Positions 7,836 to 16,595 of a DNA stretch of 64,000 nt are shown here, one piece after another (the first letter of the stretch is position 1; every line of letters begins with the position of its first letter). The stretch lies in contig JAUIGO010000004.1 of the NCBI GenBank assembly GCA_030429955.1, forward strand, positions 34,643-98,642, given 5' to 3'. The position numbers and the translations under genes are program-made. The notes under the pieces were generated by a model. The model was not told the origin of the DNA. It ran no database searches and was given only the letters and a program-made list of their open reading frames with translations. The stretch is from Bacteroidia bacterium (lineage in GTDB: Bacteria > Bacteroidota > Bacteroidia > Flavobacteriales > Flavobacteriaceae).

Positions 7836-8849
7836 TTATAGAATAGACTCTATTTTATTTATGATTGTTTGTGGGGCAATACTTCCAGCAGCATTCTCGT
7901 ATCCTTTTGGATAGGTCTTACCATAAACAGAGGTTGGTATTAACGGAAATTGCTCTCTATTAGCTAGCAAGGCGTAATCATCTGGTTGGTTAAAAGGCGA
8001 AAAACCAGCATAAGGATGAGTAACTCCCCAAACTGTGACCACTTTTACACCAAGCATTGCTGCTAAATGAGCATTGCCAGAATCCATAGATAGCATTAGA
8101 TTAAGATTTGAAATTAAATCTAATTCTTTATTCAAACTAAATTTACCAGCAACAGAAGTCGCGTTTTCAAATTGAGTTGCAATTCTATCTAGCTGAGCCG
8201 TTTCAGATTCTCCTCCTCCAAATAAGATAATGTTATTTTCTTTTGAAAGTTCGGCAATCACTTTTTTCATTAACTCAAGAGGATACATTTTACCATCGTG
8301 TGCCGCAAAAGGTGCAATCCCAATATTCTTTTTATTTGATTTTATATACTGTTGAAGGTTACCTTTTAAAGCAACTGGTTGAGGAAATGTTGGGTTTTCT
8401 AAATCTATCTTAAAACCTAGTTGTTCAAAAACATTAGCATAACGTTGGTGAGTTGTAACTAATTGTTTGAACTTTTTACCTGAGATTAGCGCTTTTTTTT
8501 GAGCTCTACCTTTATCAATTTGAGCAAATTGATTTATAGATAAAAGTCTTTTTAAAACATTACTTCGCAGCACCTTGTGAAGGTCTGCAACAGCATCAAA
8601 ATTAAACTGTTTTAACTCTTTAGATAGTTTGTGTAATCCTAATAAGCCCTTGTGTTTCCCTTTTACATCGGCATTGTATACAGTAACATTTTTTAAATCT
8701 CTGAAAAAGGGACTAAAGAACTTTCTGGTAAGAATTGTGATATTTACATCTGGATACTGCTCAGTTAAAGCACGAATGACAGGAACTGTCATTGCCACAT
8801 CTCCCATTGCTGAGAGACGAATAACTAGAATGTTTGTTGGTGTTGGCAT
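7836..8849 (-). CDS. GT9 glycosyltransferase (ADP-heptose:LPS heptosyltransferase-like)
   Basis: This 337-residue cytoplasmic GT-B enzyme of the WaaF/WaaC family would add a heptose or related sugar to LPS core. The N-terminal motif ILVIRLSAMGDVAMTVPVI (residues 7-25) and the C-terminal MDSGNAHLAAMLGV donor-site motif are typical. The gene lies 38 nt downstream of the DUF4254 gene, with a hairpin between them; this pair is a common flavobacterial neighbourhood. The exact sugar cannot be told from sequence. Confidence 0.85.
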   Translation of the reverse strand: MPTPTNILVIRLSAMGDVAMTVPVIRALTEQYPDVNITILTRKFFSPFFRDLKNVTVYNADVKGKHKGLLGLHKLSKELKQFNFDAVADLHKVLRSNVLKRLLSINQFAQIDKGRAQKKALISGKKFKQLVTTHQRYANVFEQLGFKIDLENPTFPQPVALKGNLQQYIKSNKKNIGIAPFAAHDGKMYPLELMKKVIAELSKENNIILFGGGESETAQLDRIATQFENATSVAGKFSLNKELDLISNLNLMLSMDSGNAHLAAMLGVKVVTVWGVTHPYAGFSPFNQPDDYALLANREQFPLIPTSVYGKTYPKGYENAAGSIAPQTIINKIESIL

Positions 8850-8867
8850 CTCAGCTTAATTGATGAG

Positions 8868-8887
8868 ATTCCTGCCTACGCAGGAAT
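8868..8887. repeat. 20-bp palindrome between DUF4254 and GT9 genes
   Basis: ATTCCTGC and GCAGGAAT flank a 4-nt loop (8868-8887), directly after the DUF4254 stop. It resembles other short intergenic palindromes here (52838-52858). It may reduce but need not stop read-through into GT9. Confidence 0.6.
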
Positions 8888-9496
8888 TTATTTTTGTGAA
8901 CGAAGTACAGGATTCAATTCGTCATCATTGTACATTTTCATTTGCTTATACACCTTCATATATTTATCGCCTTTACTAATATCGTCAAGTAATGTATCAA
9001 TCGCTGTTGATAAATCAACTCTTTGTTCTAAAAGCACATTAAGTTTTGTTTGGCAAGCATTTCTATGTGCTTCAGAAGCATCAGCACGTGTTGCTTCTTC
9101 ATTCATGTGATAAATTTTTAAAGCCAAAATAGACAACCTATCAATTCCCCAAGCTGGGCTTTCAGTATTAATTGTAGCATCACTTTTTACAGACACATTT
9201 TTATACTTTTCAAGAAAATAGCTATCAATAAATTCAACCATGTCTGTTCTGTCTTGGTTGGAAGTATCAATCTGACGTTTCAGTTTTAAAGCAGCAACTG
9301 GGTCTATTTGCGGATCGCGAATAATATCTTCGTAATGCCATTGAACTGTGTCAATCCAACATTTTCTGTATAACAAATGCTCTAGCAAGTTTGAATCTTT
9401 ATCATACACATTTGTAAATGACTGATCAACAGTATTTACTACGTGGTATTTTTCTATTACGTCTTGAAATATCTTATTGGCTTTTTCTGAAAACAT
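8888..9496 (-). CDS. DUF4254 family protein
   Basis: This 202-residue soluble helical protein has no signal peptide or membrane span. It is recognised as DUF4254 (MFSEKANKIFQDVI start, then the conserved RKCWIDTVQWHYEDIIRDP). In Bacteroidota this family usually sits next to an LPS GT9 gene, as it does here, so a role in LPS core synthesis is inferred from context only. It has its own -7 box upstream and diverges from upp. Confidence 0.8.
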   Translation of the reverse strand: MFSEKANKIFQDVIEKYHVVNTVDQSFTNVYDKDSNLLEHLLYRKCWIDTVQWHYEDIIRDPQIDPVAALKLKRQIDTSNQDRTDMVEFIDSYFLEKYKNVSVKSDATINTESPAWGIDRLSILALKIYHMNEEATRADASEAHRNACQTKLNVLLEQRVDLSTAIDTLLDDISKGDKYMKVYKQMKMYNDDELNPVLRSQK

Positions 9497-9515
9497 ATTT
9501 TTTTGCTTTAGAATG

Positions 9516-9523
9516 CAAATATA
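9516..9523 (-). promoter_or_regulatory. -7 box for DUF4254-GT9 pair (TATATTTG)
   Basis: The reverse strand reads TATATTTGC, an exact TAnnTTTG match 20 nt before the ATG at 9496. A TTG at the expected -33 position is not present. Confidence 0.5.
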
Positions 9524-9562
9524 CTTCTAATTGTTAACTTTACTAATGCTAAAATCAACGAA

Positions 9563-10219
9563 ATGCAAATTCATAAATTTTCCGATAAGAGTTCTGTTTT
9601 AAACACATTTGTTTCAGAAATTCGTTCCATTGACATTCAGAATGACAGAATGCGCTTTAGAAGAAACATTGAGCGTATAGGCGAAGTTTTAAGTTATGAA
9701 ATGAGTAAAATTCTAAGTTCTGAATCCATTTCTGTTAAAACACCTTTGGGCAACTCTTTGTTAAATGTGCCAAAAGATGATATAGTTATATGTTCTATTT
9801 TAAGAGCAGGTTTACCTTTTCATAATGGCATACTAAACTATTTTGACAAAGCTGAAAATGCTTTTATTTCGGCCTATAGACATCATTTAAACAGCAAGGA
9901 TTTTGAAATTATTGTTGAATATATTGCGAGCCCAAATCTGGAAAACAAAACGCTTGTTTTGGTAGATCCAATGCTAGCAACAGGACAATCTTTAGCCTTA
10001 ACTTATGAGGCATTAAAATCTCATGGAATACCAAAACAAATACATCTTTTAAGTGTTATTGGTTCTCAAACTGGAGTAGATTATATAATGGATAAGTTTC
10101 CAGAAAACACACATTTATGGATAGCTGCTATTGATGAAACCTTAAATGAGAAAGGCTACATTGTTCCTGGATTAGGTGATGCTGGTGATTTAGCTTTTGG
10201 CTCTAAGCTAAAAAACTAA
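9563..10219 (+). CDS. upp: Uracil phosphoribosyltransferase
   Basis: The enzyme makes UMP from uracil and PRPP in pyrimidine salvage. The 218-residue protein carries the PRPP-binding loop LVDPMLATGQS (residues 131-141) and the uracil-binding C-terminal motif YIVPGLGDAGDLAFG. Length and motifs fit the family. The gene starts at an ATG 66 nt from the divergent DUF4254 start, and its last 12 nt overlap the convergent DUF6427 gene. Confidence 0.9.
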   Translation: MQIHKFSDKSSVLNTFVSEIRSIDIQNDRMRFRRNIERIGEVLSYEMSKILSSESISVKTPLGNSLLNVPKDDIVICSILRAGLPFHNGILNYFDKAENAFISAYRHHLNSKDFEIIVEYIASPNLENKTLVLVDPMLATGQSLALTYEALKSHGIPKQIHLLSVIGSQTGVDYIMDKFPENTHLWIAAIDETLNEKGYIVPGLGDAGDLAFGSKLKN

Positions 10220-11131
10220 CTGTGCAATTGGTGTAAAAACAAGCAACCATACATACACTTCAGCAAACCAAGTTTCTTTTATAGATTCAATGTAGTTGGT
10301 CATTATTATGGCAAGTGGCGCAAACATAAAAATAAACTCACTTCCATTTTTGTTAGGCCCAATCACAATTATTGTTATTCCAATAATTAAAGCAATTAAT
10401 ATTAAAATAAATGAAGGTCTGTAAGCTCTTGATTTGTCTTGTAGCTTTTTTATATAAAAAAACAAAGCCCAAATTCCTAACGATAAAATAATAGTGATGG
10501 AAATTATAAGGCTCAATTTATTATAGTTTGAAAAATCAAAGCTAAACCCATCAATGTACATATAAATATCACCAAAAGAATTTTCGGTAACTATATAATA
10601 ACTTATAACAATTAAAATTACGGTAAGGATTCCTGTAAAAGGAATGATCCAATTATTTACTTGCCCAATGGAAAAAAATATCAGTGCAGTAAATACTAAG
10701 ATTAAAAACAAAATAGACCAAAAATAAAACAATGAAGCTAAAGCGATCCAAAAAGCAGCATCAAATAATTTCTTTTTGATATACAAGTTTGAACGTAAAC
10801 TAATAATACGTCTAATAGCAAATAATATAAAAACATTAGATATAATAATATTTCCATGTTGTATTGTTTCTGGAATACAAGCTAGAAATAAACTAAAAAA
10901 TAGAATTTTGAAGCTATTTTGCTTTGTAAGGTTATTCTTGTTTACAAAAAAAGAGAGTACAAATATAGATAGTAATGTAACTCCATATAATAGCAACTCT
11001 TTTAGTATTTGAAAGGCATTTATGCCATTTGAATAATACCCAGATCTAACAACTAAAAACAGTGCCAATACAAAAAAGGACACAAGTACGAGATGAATTG
11101 GTTTAGAAGTGCTAAAAAATCTTGTAATCAT
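10208..11131 (-). CDS. DUF6427 family integral membrane protein
   Basis: This 307-residue protein has about eight to nine hydrophobic helices, starting MITRFFSTSKPIHLVLVSFF. It is a flavobacterial membrane protein recognised as DUF6427, with no catalytic motif. Its neighbours, upp, DUF6341 and purD, form a conserved flavobacterial group and do not reveal its function. It is convergent with upp (12-nt overlap) and divergent from DUF6341. Confidence 0.72.
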   Translation of the reverse strand: MITRFFSTSKPIHLVLVSFFVLALFLVVRSGYYSNGINAFQILKELLLYGVTLLSIFVLSFFVNKNNLTKQNSFKILFFSLFLACIPETIQHGNIIISNVFILFAIRRIISLRSNLYIKKKLFDAAFWIALASLFYFWSILFLILVFTALIFFSIGQVNNWIIPFTGILTVILIVISYYIVTENSFGDIYMYIDGFSFDFSNYNKLSLIISITIILSLGIWALFFYIKKLQDKSRAYRPSFILILIALIIGITIIVIGPNKNGSEFIFMFAPLAIIMTNYIESIKETWFAEVYVWLLVFTPIAQLVF

Positions 11132-11151
11132 TTAAAGAGTTCGTATATTTG
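11122..11151 (+). promoter_or_regulatory. Consensus promoter for the DUF6341 gene
   Basis: TTG (11122-11124), exactly 19 nt, then TATATTTG (11144-11151) matches the Bacteroidota housekeeping promoter on both boxes. The start codon is 24 nt further on. The -33 box overlaps the start of the divergent DUF6427 gene. Confidence 0.75.
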
Positions 11152-11175
11152 TACTGTAAATATAATATTATTACG

Positions 11176-11403
11176 ATGAAAGATTTTTTTTACGCCATAC
11201 AAGATTTGTTTGTGGATTTTTTATTTGCGCCATTTGATGCTTTAAGAACATTGGAATTAGATAATTGGTGGACAGCAAATATTGTTTCATGGTTATTTAT
11301 CATTATTGGCATAGTTGCATTTACATATTGGATGTTACAGCTTAAAGGATTTAATGATAGAAACGAAGAAGATAAAAGTATTACTTCTCATTCGTATTTA
11401 TAA
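11176..11403 (+). CDS. DUF6341 family small membrane protein
   Basis: This 75-residue protein has one clear transmembrane helix (IVSWLFIIIGIVAFTYWML) after an amphipathic aromatic N-terminus (MKDFFYAIQDLFVDFLFAPF). It is recognised as DUF6341, a small flavobacterial family of unknown function often beside DUF6427 and purD. The ATG at 11176 is chosen because an upstream TTG at 11149 overlaps the -7 box. The last 6 nt overlap the purD end. Confidence 0.78.
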   Translation: MKDFFYAIQDLFVDFLFAPFDALRTLELDNWWTANIVSWLFIIIGIVAFTYWMLQLKGFNDRNEEDKSITSHSYL

Positions 11404-12669
11404 ATCGAAACCAATATCCTTACGATAATACATCTTATCAAAGTGTAGTTTTTCTATATTTTGATAAGATTTTTTTATGGCCTCTTTGTAAGTATTTCCA
11501 TAAGACGTAATTGCCATAACTCTACCTCCAGAGGTTACAACTTTACCATCTTTAAGTGTTGCTCCTGCATGAAAAGGAATAGAATCTGTGATGTTTTGAA
11601 TTCCTGAAATTTCTTTGCCTTTCTCATACGCTTCTGGATAACCACCAGATACAAGCATTACAGTTGTGGCTGCTCGTTCATCAATTTCAATGTTAATTTT
11701 ATCTAAGGTTTGATTGGCTATTGCTTGGAAAATTTCAACCAAATCATTTTTAAGTCTTGGTAGCACGACTTCGGTTTCTGGATCACCCATTCTAACATTG
11801 TACTCTATCACTTTAGGATCGTCACCAACTTTAATCAAACCAATAAATACAAACCCTTTATAAGGCAAATTATCTTTTTGTAATCCTTCAATTGTAGGTT
11901 TTACTATGCGTTCTTCAATTTTGTTTAAAAATTCTGGTGTAGCAAAAGGTACAGGAGAGATTGCTCCCATACCTCCAGTATTTAAGCCTGTATCTCCTTC
12001 TCCAATGCGTTTGTAATCTTTAGCTGTTGGTAGAATTTTATAGTTTTTCCCATCAGTCAAAACAAAACAACTCAATTCAATACCATCAAGAAATTCTTCT
12101 ATAACCACCTTGGTACTTGCTTTGCCAAACTTGGCATCAACCAACATGTTTTTCAATTCCGTTTTAGCTTCACTTAGATCATTTAAAATTAAAACCCCTT
12201 TCCCAGCAGCTAATCCATCAGCTTTCAATACATAAGGAGCTTTTAGTGTTTCTAAAAACCTGTAACCCTCTTCAACATTATTCTTGTTAAAGCTTTTGTA
12301 TGCAGCAGTTGGGATGTGATGTCGCATCATGAATTCCTTGGCAAATTCTTTACTCCCTTCTAACTCAGCTGCAGCTTTTTCAGGACCTATAATAGCAACG
12401 TGTTTTAAATCATTGTCGTTTAAAAAGTAGTCGTGAACGCCTTGAACCAAAGGGTCTTCTGGTCCAACAACAACCATATCTATTTGTTTGTCAATTACAA
12501 GTGCTTTTATGGCGTCAAAATCTGTTACAGAAATATTGATGTTTTCTGCAATACTATCTGTTCCAGAATTTCCAGGTGCTACAAAAAGGTTATTACATAA
12601 AGGGCTTTGAGCTGTTTTCCAAGCAAAGGTATGTTCTCTTCCTCCAGAACCAAGTATTAAAATATTCAT
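11398..12669 (-). CDS. purD: Phosphoribosylamine-glycine ligase
   Basis: This enzyme joins 5-phosphoribosylamine and glycine to make GAR, the second step of purine synthesis. The 423-residue protein has the N-terminal motif MNILILGSGGREHTFAWK, the ATP-grasp glycine loop KADGLAAGKGV, and the family signature RMGDPETEVVLPRL. Length is normal. It has its own -7 box and diverges from the CapK-like gene. Confidence 0.96.
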   Translation of the reverse strand: MNILILGSGGREHTFAWKTAQSPLCNNLFVAPGNSGTDSIAENINISVTDFDAIKALVIDKQIDMVVVGPEDPLVQGVHDYFLNDNDLKHVAIIGPEKAAAELEGSKEFAKEFMMRHHIPTAAYKSFNKNNVEEGYRFLETLKAPYVLKADGLAAGKGVLILNDLSEAKTELKNMLVDAKFGKASTKVVIEEFLDGIELSCFVLTDGKNYKILPTAKDYKRIGEGDTGLNTGGMGAISPVPFATPEFLNKIEERIVKPTIEGLQKDNLPYKGFVFIGLIKVGDDPKVIEYNVRMGDPETEVVLPRLKNDLVEIFQAIANQTLDKINIEIDERAATTVMLVSGGYPEAYEKGKEISGIQNITDSIPFHAGATLKDGKVVTSGGRVMAITSYGNTYKEAIKKSYQNIEKLHFDKMYYRKDIGFDL

Positions 12670-12686
12670 GTTGAGTTGTGTTTGCG

Positions 12687-12694
12687 CAAAAATA
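12687..12694 (-). promoter_or_regulatory. -7 box for purD (TATTTTTG)
   Basis: The minus strand reads TATTTTTGCGC, an exact TAnnTTTG match 18 nt before the purD ATG. The -33 position carries only a weak match (CGTG). Confidence 0.5.
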
Positions 12695-12705
12695 AAATTA
12701 ATGCC

Positions 12706-14076
12706 ATGAATACACGACTTTTTTTTATTTACTTTACGAAAAATATACCTTTAAGTTTGAATTTGTTTGATTTTTCATTGCGTTTTAATGGCTTTCCTAT
12801 AGGAAAAGCAAAAATTGCATTAGAGGAAATTCAGCAAAAAAATAATATTGATTTTGATGAATATGTTCTTTCGAAAAAACAAGAGATTGTAGCTTACCAT
12901 CTAAAGCATAATCCTTATTATAAATTGCTGGCAAAAGCTACAAATCCTAAAGATTGGAATACAGTTCCAATTATGACAAAACGTGATTTGCAGTATCCTT
13001 TACATAAACGATTATCTAATGATTTCACAACTAAAAACGTTTATGTTAACAAAACTTCAGGTTCGTCTGGCGACCCATTTATCTTTGCAAAAGATAAATT
13101 CTGTCATGCACTAACTTGGGCAATTATTAAAGATCGGTTTGGATGGTTTGATTTAGATTTTAACACCTCAAAGCAAGCGCGTTTTTATGGTATTCCATTA
13201 GATAAAAAAGGATATTATAAAGAACGATTTAAGGACGTTTTGAGTAATAGGTATCGTTTTTCTGTGTTCGATTTGAGCGATTCAGCTTTTGAAAACCTTT
13301 TGAAAAAATTCTCAACAACTCAATTTGACTATATCAATGGTTATGCGAGTCCAATTGTTCAATTTGCAAAATTTTTGAAGCGAAAAAATATTGTTTTAAA
13401 TCTAATCTGTCCTACTTTAAAATCATGTGTTGTGACTTCTGAAATGTTGTTTGATGATGATAAAAAACTCATGGAATCTCAATTTGGAGTTCCAATTATT
13501 AATGAATATGGAGCATCAGAATTAGACTTAATTGCGTTTCAAAACACAAAAGGAGAATGGCAAATTAATAGCGAAACATTGTTTGTAGAAATAGTAGATG
13601 ATCACAACAATATTCTTCCGTTAGGAGAAGAAGGCAAAATTATTATTACTTCACTGTATAATAAAGCGCATCCATTTATACGATATGATATAGGTGATGT
13701 TGGTGTTCTATCAAAACAAAGCACAACAAAGAAGCCAATTCTAAAAAAACTCATAGGTAGAACTAATGATATTGCTATTCTTCCAAGTGGAAAAGTAGCA
13801 GCTGGGTTAACTTTTTATTACATCACTAAAAGTATAATTGAAGACAATGGAAATGTAAAGGAGTTTGTGATTGAGCAGCATGAAAAAGACACATTTAAAA
13901 TTATTTATGTAAGTTCTGATGAACTTTCAGAAAAAAAGAAGACTTCCATCACAAATGAAATGGAACGTTACCTAGAAAATGGACTGCAAATTATTTTTGA
14001 ACGACAAAATCAATTACAACGATCAAAAAGTGGTAAATTGAAACAGTTCTCATCATTAATAACTAAGCTACATTAG
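12706..14076 (+). CDS. CapK/PaaK-like adenylate-forming enzyme
   Basis: This 456-residue member of the phenylacetate-CoA ligase-like AMP-binding superfamily carries the phosphate loop TSGSSGDPF and, later, NEYGASELDLIAF, YDIGDVG and LIGRTNDI. CapK-type members occur in capsule loci, and here the next gene is a GT4 transferase. The substrate is unknown. The ATG at 12706 is used; a TTG 30 nt upstream would only add poorly conserved residues. It ends TAGTG, overlapping the GTG start of the next gene by one base. Confidence 0.8.
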   Translation: MNTRLFFIYFTKNIPLSLNLFDFSLRFNGFPIGKAKIALEEIQQKNNIDFDEYVLSKKQEIVAYHLKHNPYYKLLAKATNPKDWNTVPIMTKRDLQYPLHKRLSNDFTTKNVYVNKTSGSSGDPFIFAKDKFCHALTWAIIKDRFGWFDLDFNTSKQARFYGIPLDKKGYYKERFKDVLSNRYRFSVFDLSDSAFENLLKKFSTTQFDYINGYASPIVQFAKFLKRKNIVLNLICPTLKSCVVTSEMLFDDDKKLMESQFGVPIINEYGASELDLIAFQNTKGEWQINSETLFVEIVDDHNNILPLGEEGKIIITSLYNKAHPFIRYDIGDVGVLSKQSTTKKPILKKLIGRTNDIAILPSGKVAAGLTFYYITKSIIEDNGNVKEFVIEQHEKDTFKIIYVSSDELSEKKKTSITNEMERYLENGLQIIFERQNQLQRSKSGKLKQFSSLITKLH

Positions 14077-15239
14077 TGAATAATATTCTCATCATAACGA
14101 GTTATTTTCCTCCTGAAATTGGAGCAGCTTCAAATCGTATTTTCCATTTAGCTGAAGGGTTAGAAAAAAGAGGCTTTAAAGTTCATGTCATAACACCATT
14201 GCCTAATTACCCTACAGGAAAAATTTTTGATGCCTACAAGGGTAAGTTTAAGCAAACTTCAGTTGAAAATAATATCACTATTCATCGCTTATGGATTTAT
14301 GCTAGTAACTCCAAAAACAAACTCTTAAGGTTAATCGCAATGTTGTCGTACAGTTTTAGTTTAATCTGGTTTTTTCTTTGGAATAGAATCCCAAAGACAG
14401 TTATTGTACAATCTCCTCCTTTGTTAGTTGCTTTTACTTCAATGTTTTTTTTACGTTCAAAAAAGCGAAAATTAGTTTTAAATGTTAGTGATTTATGGCC
14501 AATTGCAGGATTAGAACTTGGCGCTTTTAAAAAGAATTTTAGTTATACAGTACTCGAGAAAATTGAACGATTTAATTATAAAAAAGCAGATTTGATGTTA
14601 GGGCAAAGTGAAGAAATATTAGCTCATGTAACTTCAATTATTCCCAATAAAAATTCTCTTTTATATAGAAACTACCCAAATTTTGAGACACCGAAAACAG
14701 AGGTTAGAAGTGCTTCAGGTAAAAAGATAAAATTAGTTTATGCTGGGCTTTTAGGAGTTGCACAAGGTGTCTACAGGCTTTGTGAAAAGTTAGATTTTAA
14801 TAAAATAGAACTCCATATATATGGTTCTGGAGCAGAAGAAAAACAAATAAATGCTTTTATTGAAAATCATCCTGAATTACCTATTTACTTTCATGGAAAT
14901 GTAACAAGGCAAGCATTACATAAATCACTTTCGCAATATGACGTTGCTATTGTTCCTTTGTTAAATAGAATTTATGGGTCTGTGCCATCTAAAATATTTG
15001 AATTTGCCAGAGTAGGATTGCCCATTTTATATTTTGGTGGTGGAGAAGGTGAAAGCATTGTTAAGAAATATAATTTAGGATGGATTGCAGAAGCTGGAAA
15101 TTATAAAGATTTAAATTTTACAATTTCAAAAATAGATCCCTTAAAAATAACTTATGACTATAGGTGTGAAATACAACGTTTGGCTCTTGAACAATTTGAT
15201 TTTGACAATCAATTAGATAATGTAACCAAAGCTTTTTAA
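14076..15239 (+). CDS. GT4 glycosyltransferase (WbuB-like)
   Basis: This 387-residue GT-B transferase has the N-terminal motif SYFPPEIGAASNRIFHLAEGL and a C-terminal donor domain with LVYAGLLGVAQG and PLLNRIYGSVPSKIFEFA. WbuB-like enzymes add sugars such as FucNAc to O-antigen lipid precursors; the actual donor here is unknown. It starts with GTG in a one-base overlap with the CapK-like gene, so the two are translationally coupled. Its end overlaps the convergent glycosylphosphotransferase gene by 4 nt. Confidence 0.85.
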   Translation: MNNILIITSYFPPEIGAASNRIFHLAEGLEKRGFKVHVITPLPNYPTGKIFDAYKGKFKQTSVENNITIHRLWIYASNSKNKLLRLIAMLSYSFSLIWFFLWNRIPKTVIVQSPPLLVAFTSMFFLRSKKRKLVLNVSDLWPIAGLELGAFKKNFSYTVLEKIERFNYKKADLMLGQSEEILAHVTSIIPNKNSLLYRNYPNFETPKTEVRSASGKKIKLVYAGLLGVAQGVYRLCEKLDFNKIELHIYGSGAEEKQINAFIENHPELPIYFHGNVTRQALHKSLSQYDVAIVPLLNRIYGSVPSKIFEFARVGLPILYFGGGEGESIVKKYNLGWIAEAGNYKDLNFTISKIDPLKITYDYRCEIQRLALEQFDFDNQLDNVTKAF

Positions 15240-16594
15240 TATGCCTTTTCTTCTCCTCTTATGGCATTTCTAGCTGTTTGAATAATAATTTTAAGATCCA
15301 GTAATAATGACCAGTTTTCTATGTAAAAAATATCATATTTTACCCGACCGATAATGTCTTTATCAGTTTCAACTTCACCTCTAAATCCGCTAGTTTGTGC
15401 CAATCCAGTAATACCTGGCTTTACAAAGTGTCTTACCATAAATTTATCAATGCGTTTTGCATACATATTTGTATGGCTTACCATGTGAGGTCTAGGACCT
15501 ACAACAGACATGTCTCCGAATAATACATTGAAAAATTGAGGCAATTCATCAATGCTTGTTTTGCGAATGAACTTTCCAACTTTTGTAACTCTTTGATCAC
15601 CTCTTGTTGCTTGGTGTAAATGAGCATCTTTATTTGGTGTCATTGACCTGAATTTATAACAATCAAATTCTTTATAATTAAACCCGTTCCTTGACTGTTT
15701 AAAAAAAACAGGTCCTTTAGATTCCAACTTAATTAAAACAGCTATTATGGGCGTTAACCAAGAAAGAATAAAAATGATTACAGCAGAAGAAAACACAATA
15801 TCAAACCCTCTTTTTATCACCAAATTAACAGAATCCTCAAGTGGGATATTCCGCAATGATAATATTGGAATATAATCATAATACTCGTATTTCAATTTTT
15901 TTGTGAAAATACCCTTGTTGTCAGGCAAAAACTTAAGGATTTTCAGGTTGTTATCTGCAAAATCTACAATTTCGCCAATCTGTTTATTATTTAGTTCTGA
16001 TATTGAGCAATATATTTCGTCAACATTTTCTTTATTAATAAACTCAAAACAATCATTAAGTGTAAGGCTATTTTCGCCTTTCAAACCAAAAGTTCTTTTA
16101 TGTGTATAGCCATATTCTGGGTTGTTCTTAAAAAAAGATTCTAGAATTGCAGTATTCTTGTTTTTTCCAATAATAACTGTATTTCTATAATTTCCTCCGA
16201 ACTCAGATCGGTATTTTTGAAGCAAATAATATATGCTAAATTTAAAAATGGTTATAATTACAAACGATGCTAGCACATATTCAAATACTAAAATGGGTCT
16301 CACACTTAAAGAATGATGAAAACCAAAAAAAGCAAACATAAACAATGTAAATAACACCATTTGTTTTAGTATTAATGCAAATATGGATACTTCAGGTGTG
16401 TATCTATATACGTGGTAAAATTTTGAGGTTATTGATATTAATATCCATCCGATGGTTATAAAAATTGAATATGTTAAAGGATCTACATTTTTGAAGAAAA
16501 ACAAAATAGCCAAAGAGTTTATGATACCTAAATCTATTAAGTATGACATAGGGCTTAAGTAGCCTGAATATCTACCTTGTGTAAACGTATTCAA
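15236..16594 (-). CDS. Polyprenyl glycosylphosphotransferase (WcaJ/WbaP type)
   Basis: This 452-residue membrane enzyme moves a sugar-1-phosphate onto undecaprenyl phosphate and so starts the polysaccharide repeat. About five N-terminal membrane helices precede a soluble domain. The catalytic domain from KRGFDIVFSSAV (about 270) carries KFRSM, IRKTSIDELPQFFNV and DMSVVGPRP, the signature of the family. The start is TTG at 16594, one base after the uxs stop; the first in-frame ATG, 45 nt later, would remove the conserved GRYSGYL segment. It is the last gene of the ugd-uxs operon. Confidence 0.92.
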   Translation of the reverse strand: MNTFTQGRYSGYLSPMSYLIDLGIINSLAILFFFKNVDPLTYSIFITIGWILISITSKFYHVYRYTPEVSIFALILKQMVLFTLFMFAFFGFHHSLSVRPILVFEYVLASFVIITIFKFSIYYLLQKYRSEFGGNYRNTVIIGKNKNTAILESFFKNNPEYGYTHKRTFGLKGENSLTLNDCFEFINKENVDEIYCSISELNNKQIGEIVDFADNNLKILKFLPDNKGIFTKKLKYEYYDYIPILSLRNIPLEDSVNLVIKRGFDIVFSSAVIIFILSWLTPIIAVLIKLESKGPVFFKQSRNGFNYKEFDCYKFRSMTPNKDAHLHQATRGDQRVTKVGKFIRKTSIDELPQFFNVLFGDMSVVGPRPHMVSHTNMYAKRIDKFMVRHFVKPGITGLAQTSGFRGEVETDKDIIGRVKYDIFYIENWSLLLDLKIIIQTARNAIRGEEKAY

Positions 16595-16595
16595 T

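Noticed and set aside
10776..11012. Plus-strand open frame inside the DUF6427 gene
   Set aside because: Lies fully opposite a clear membrane-protein gene and has no independent support.
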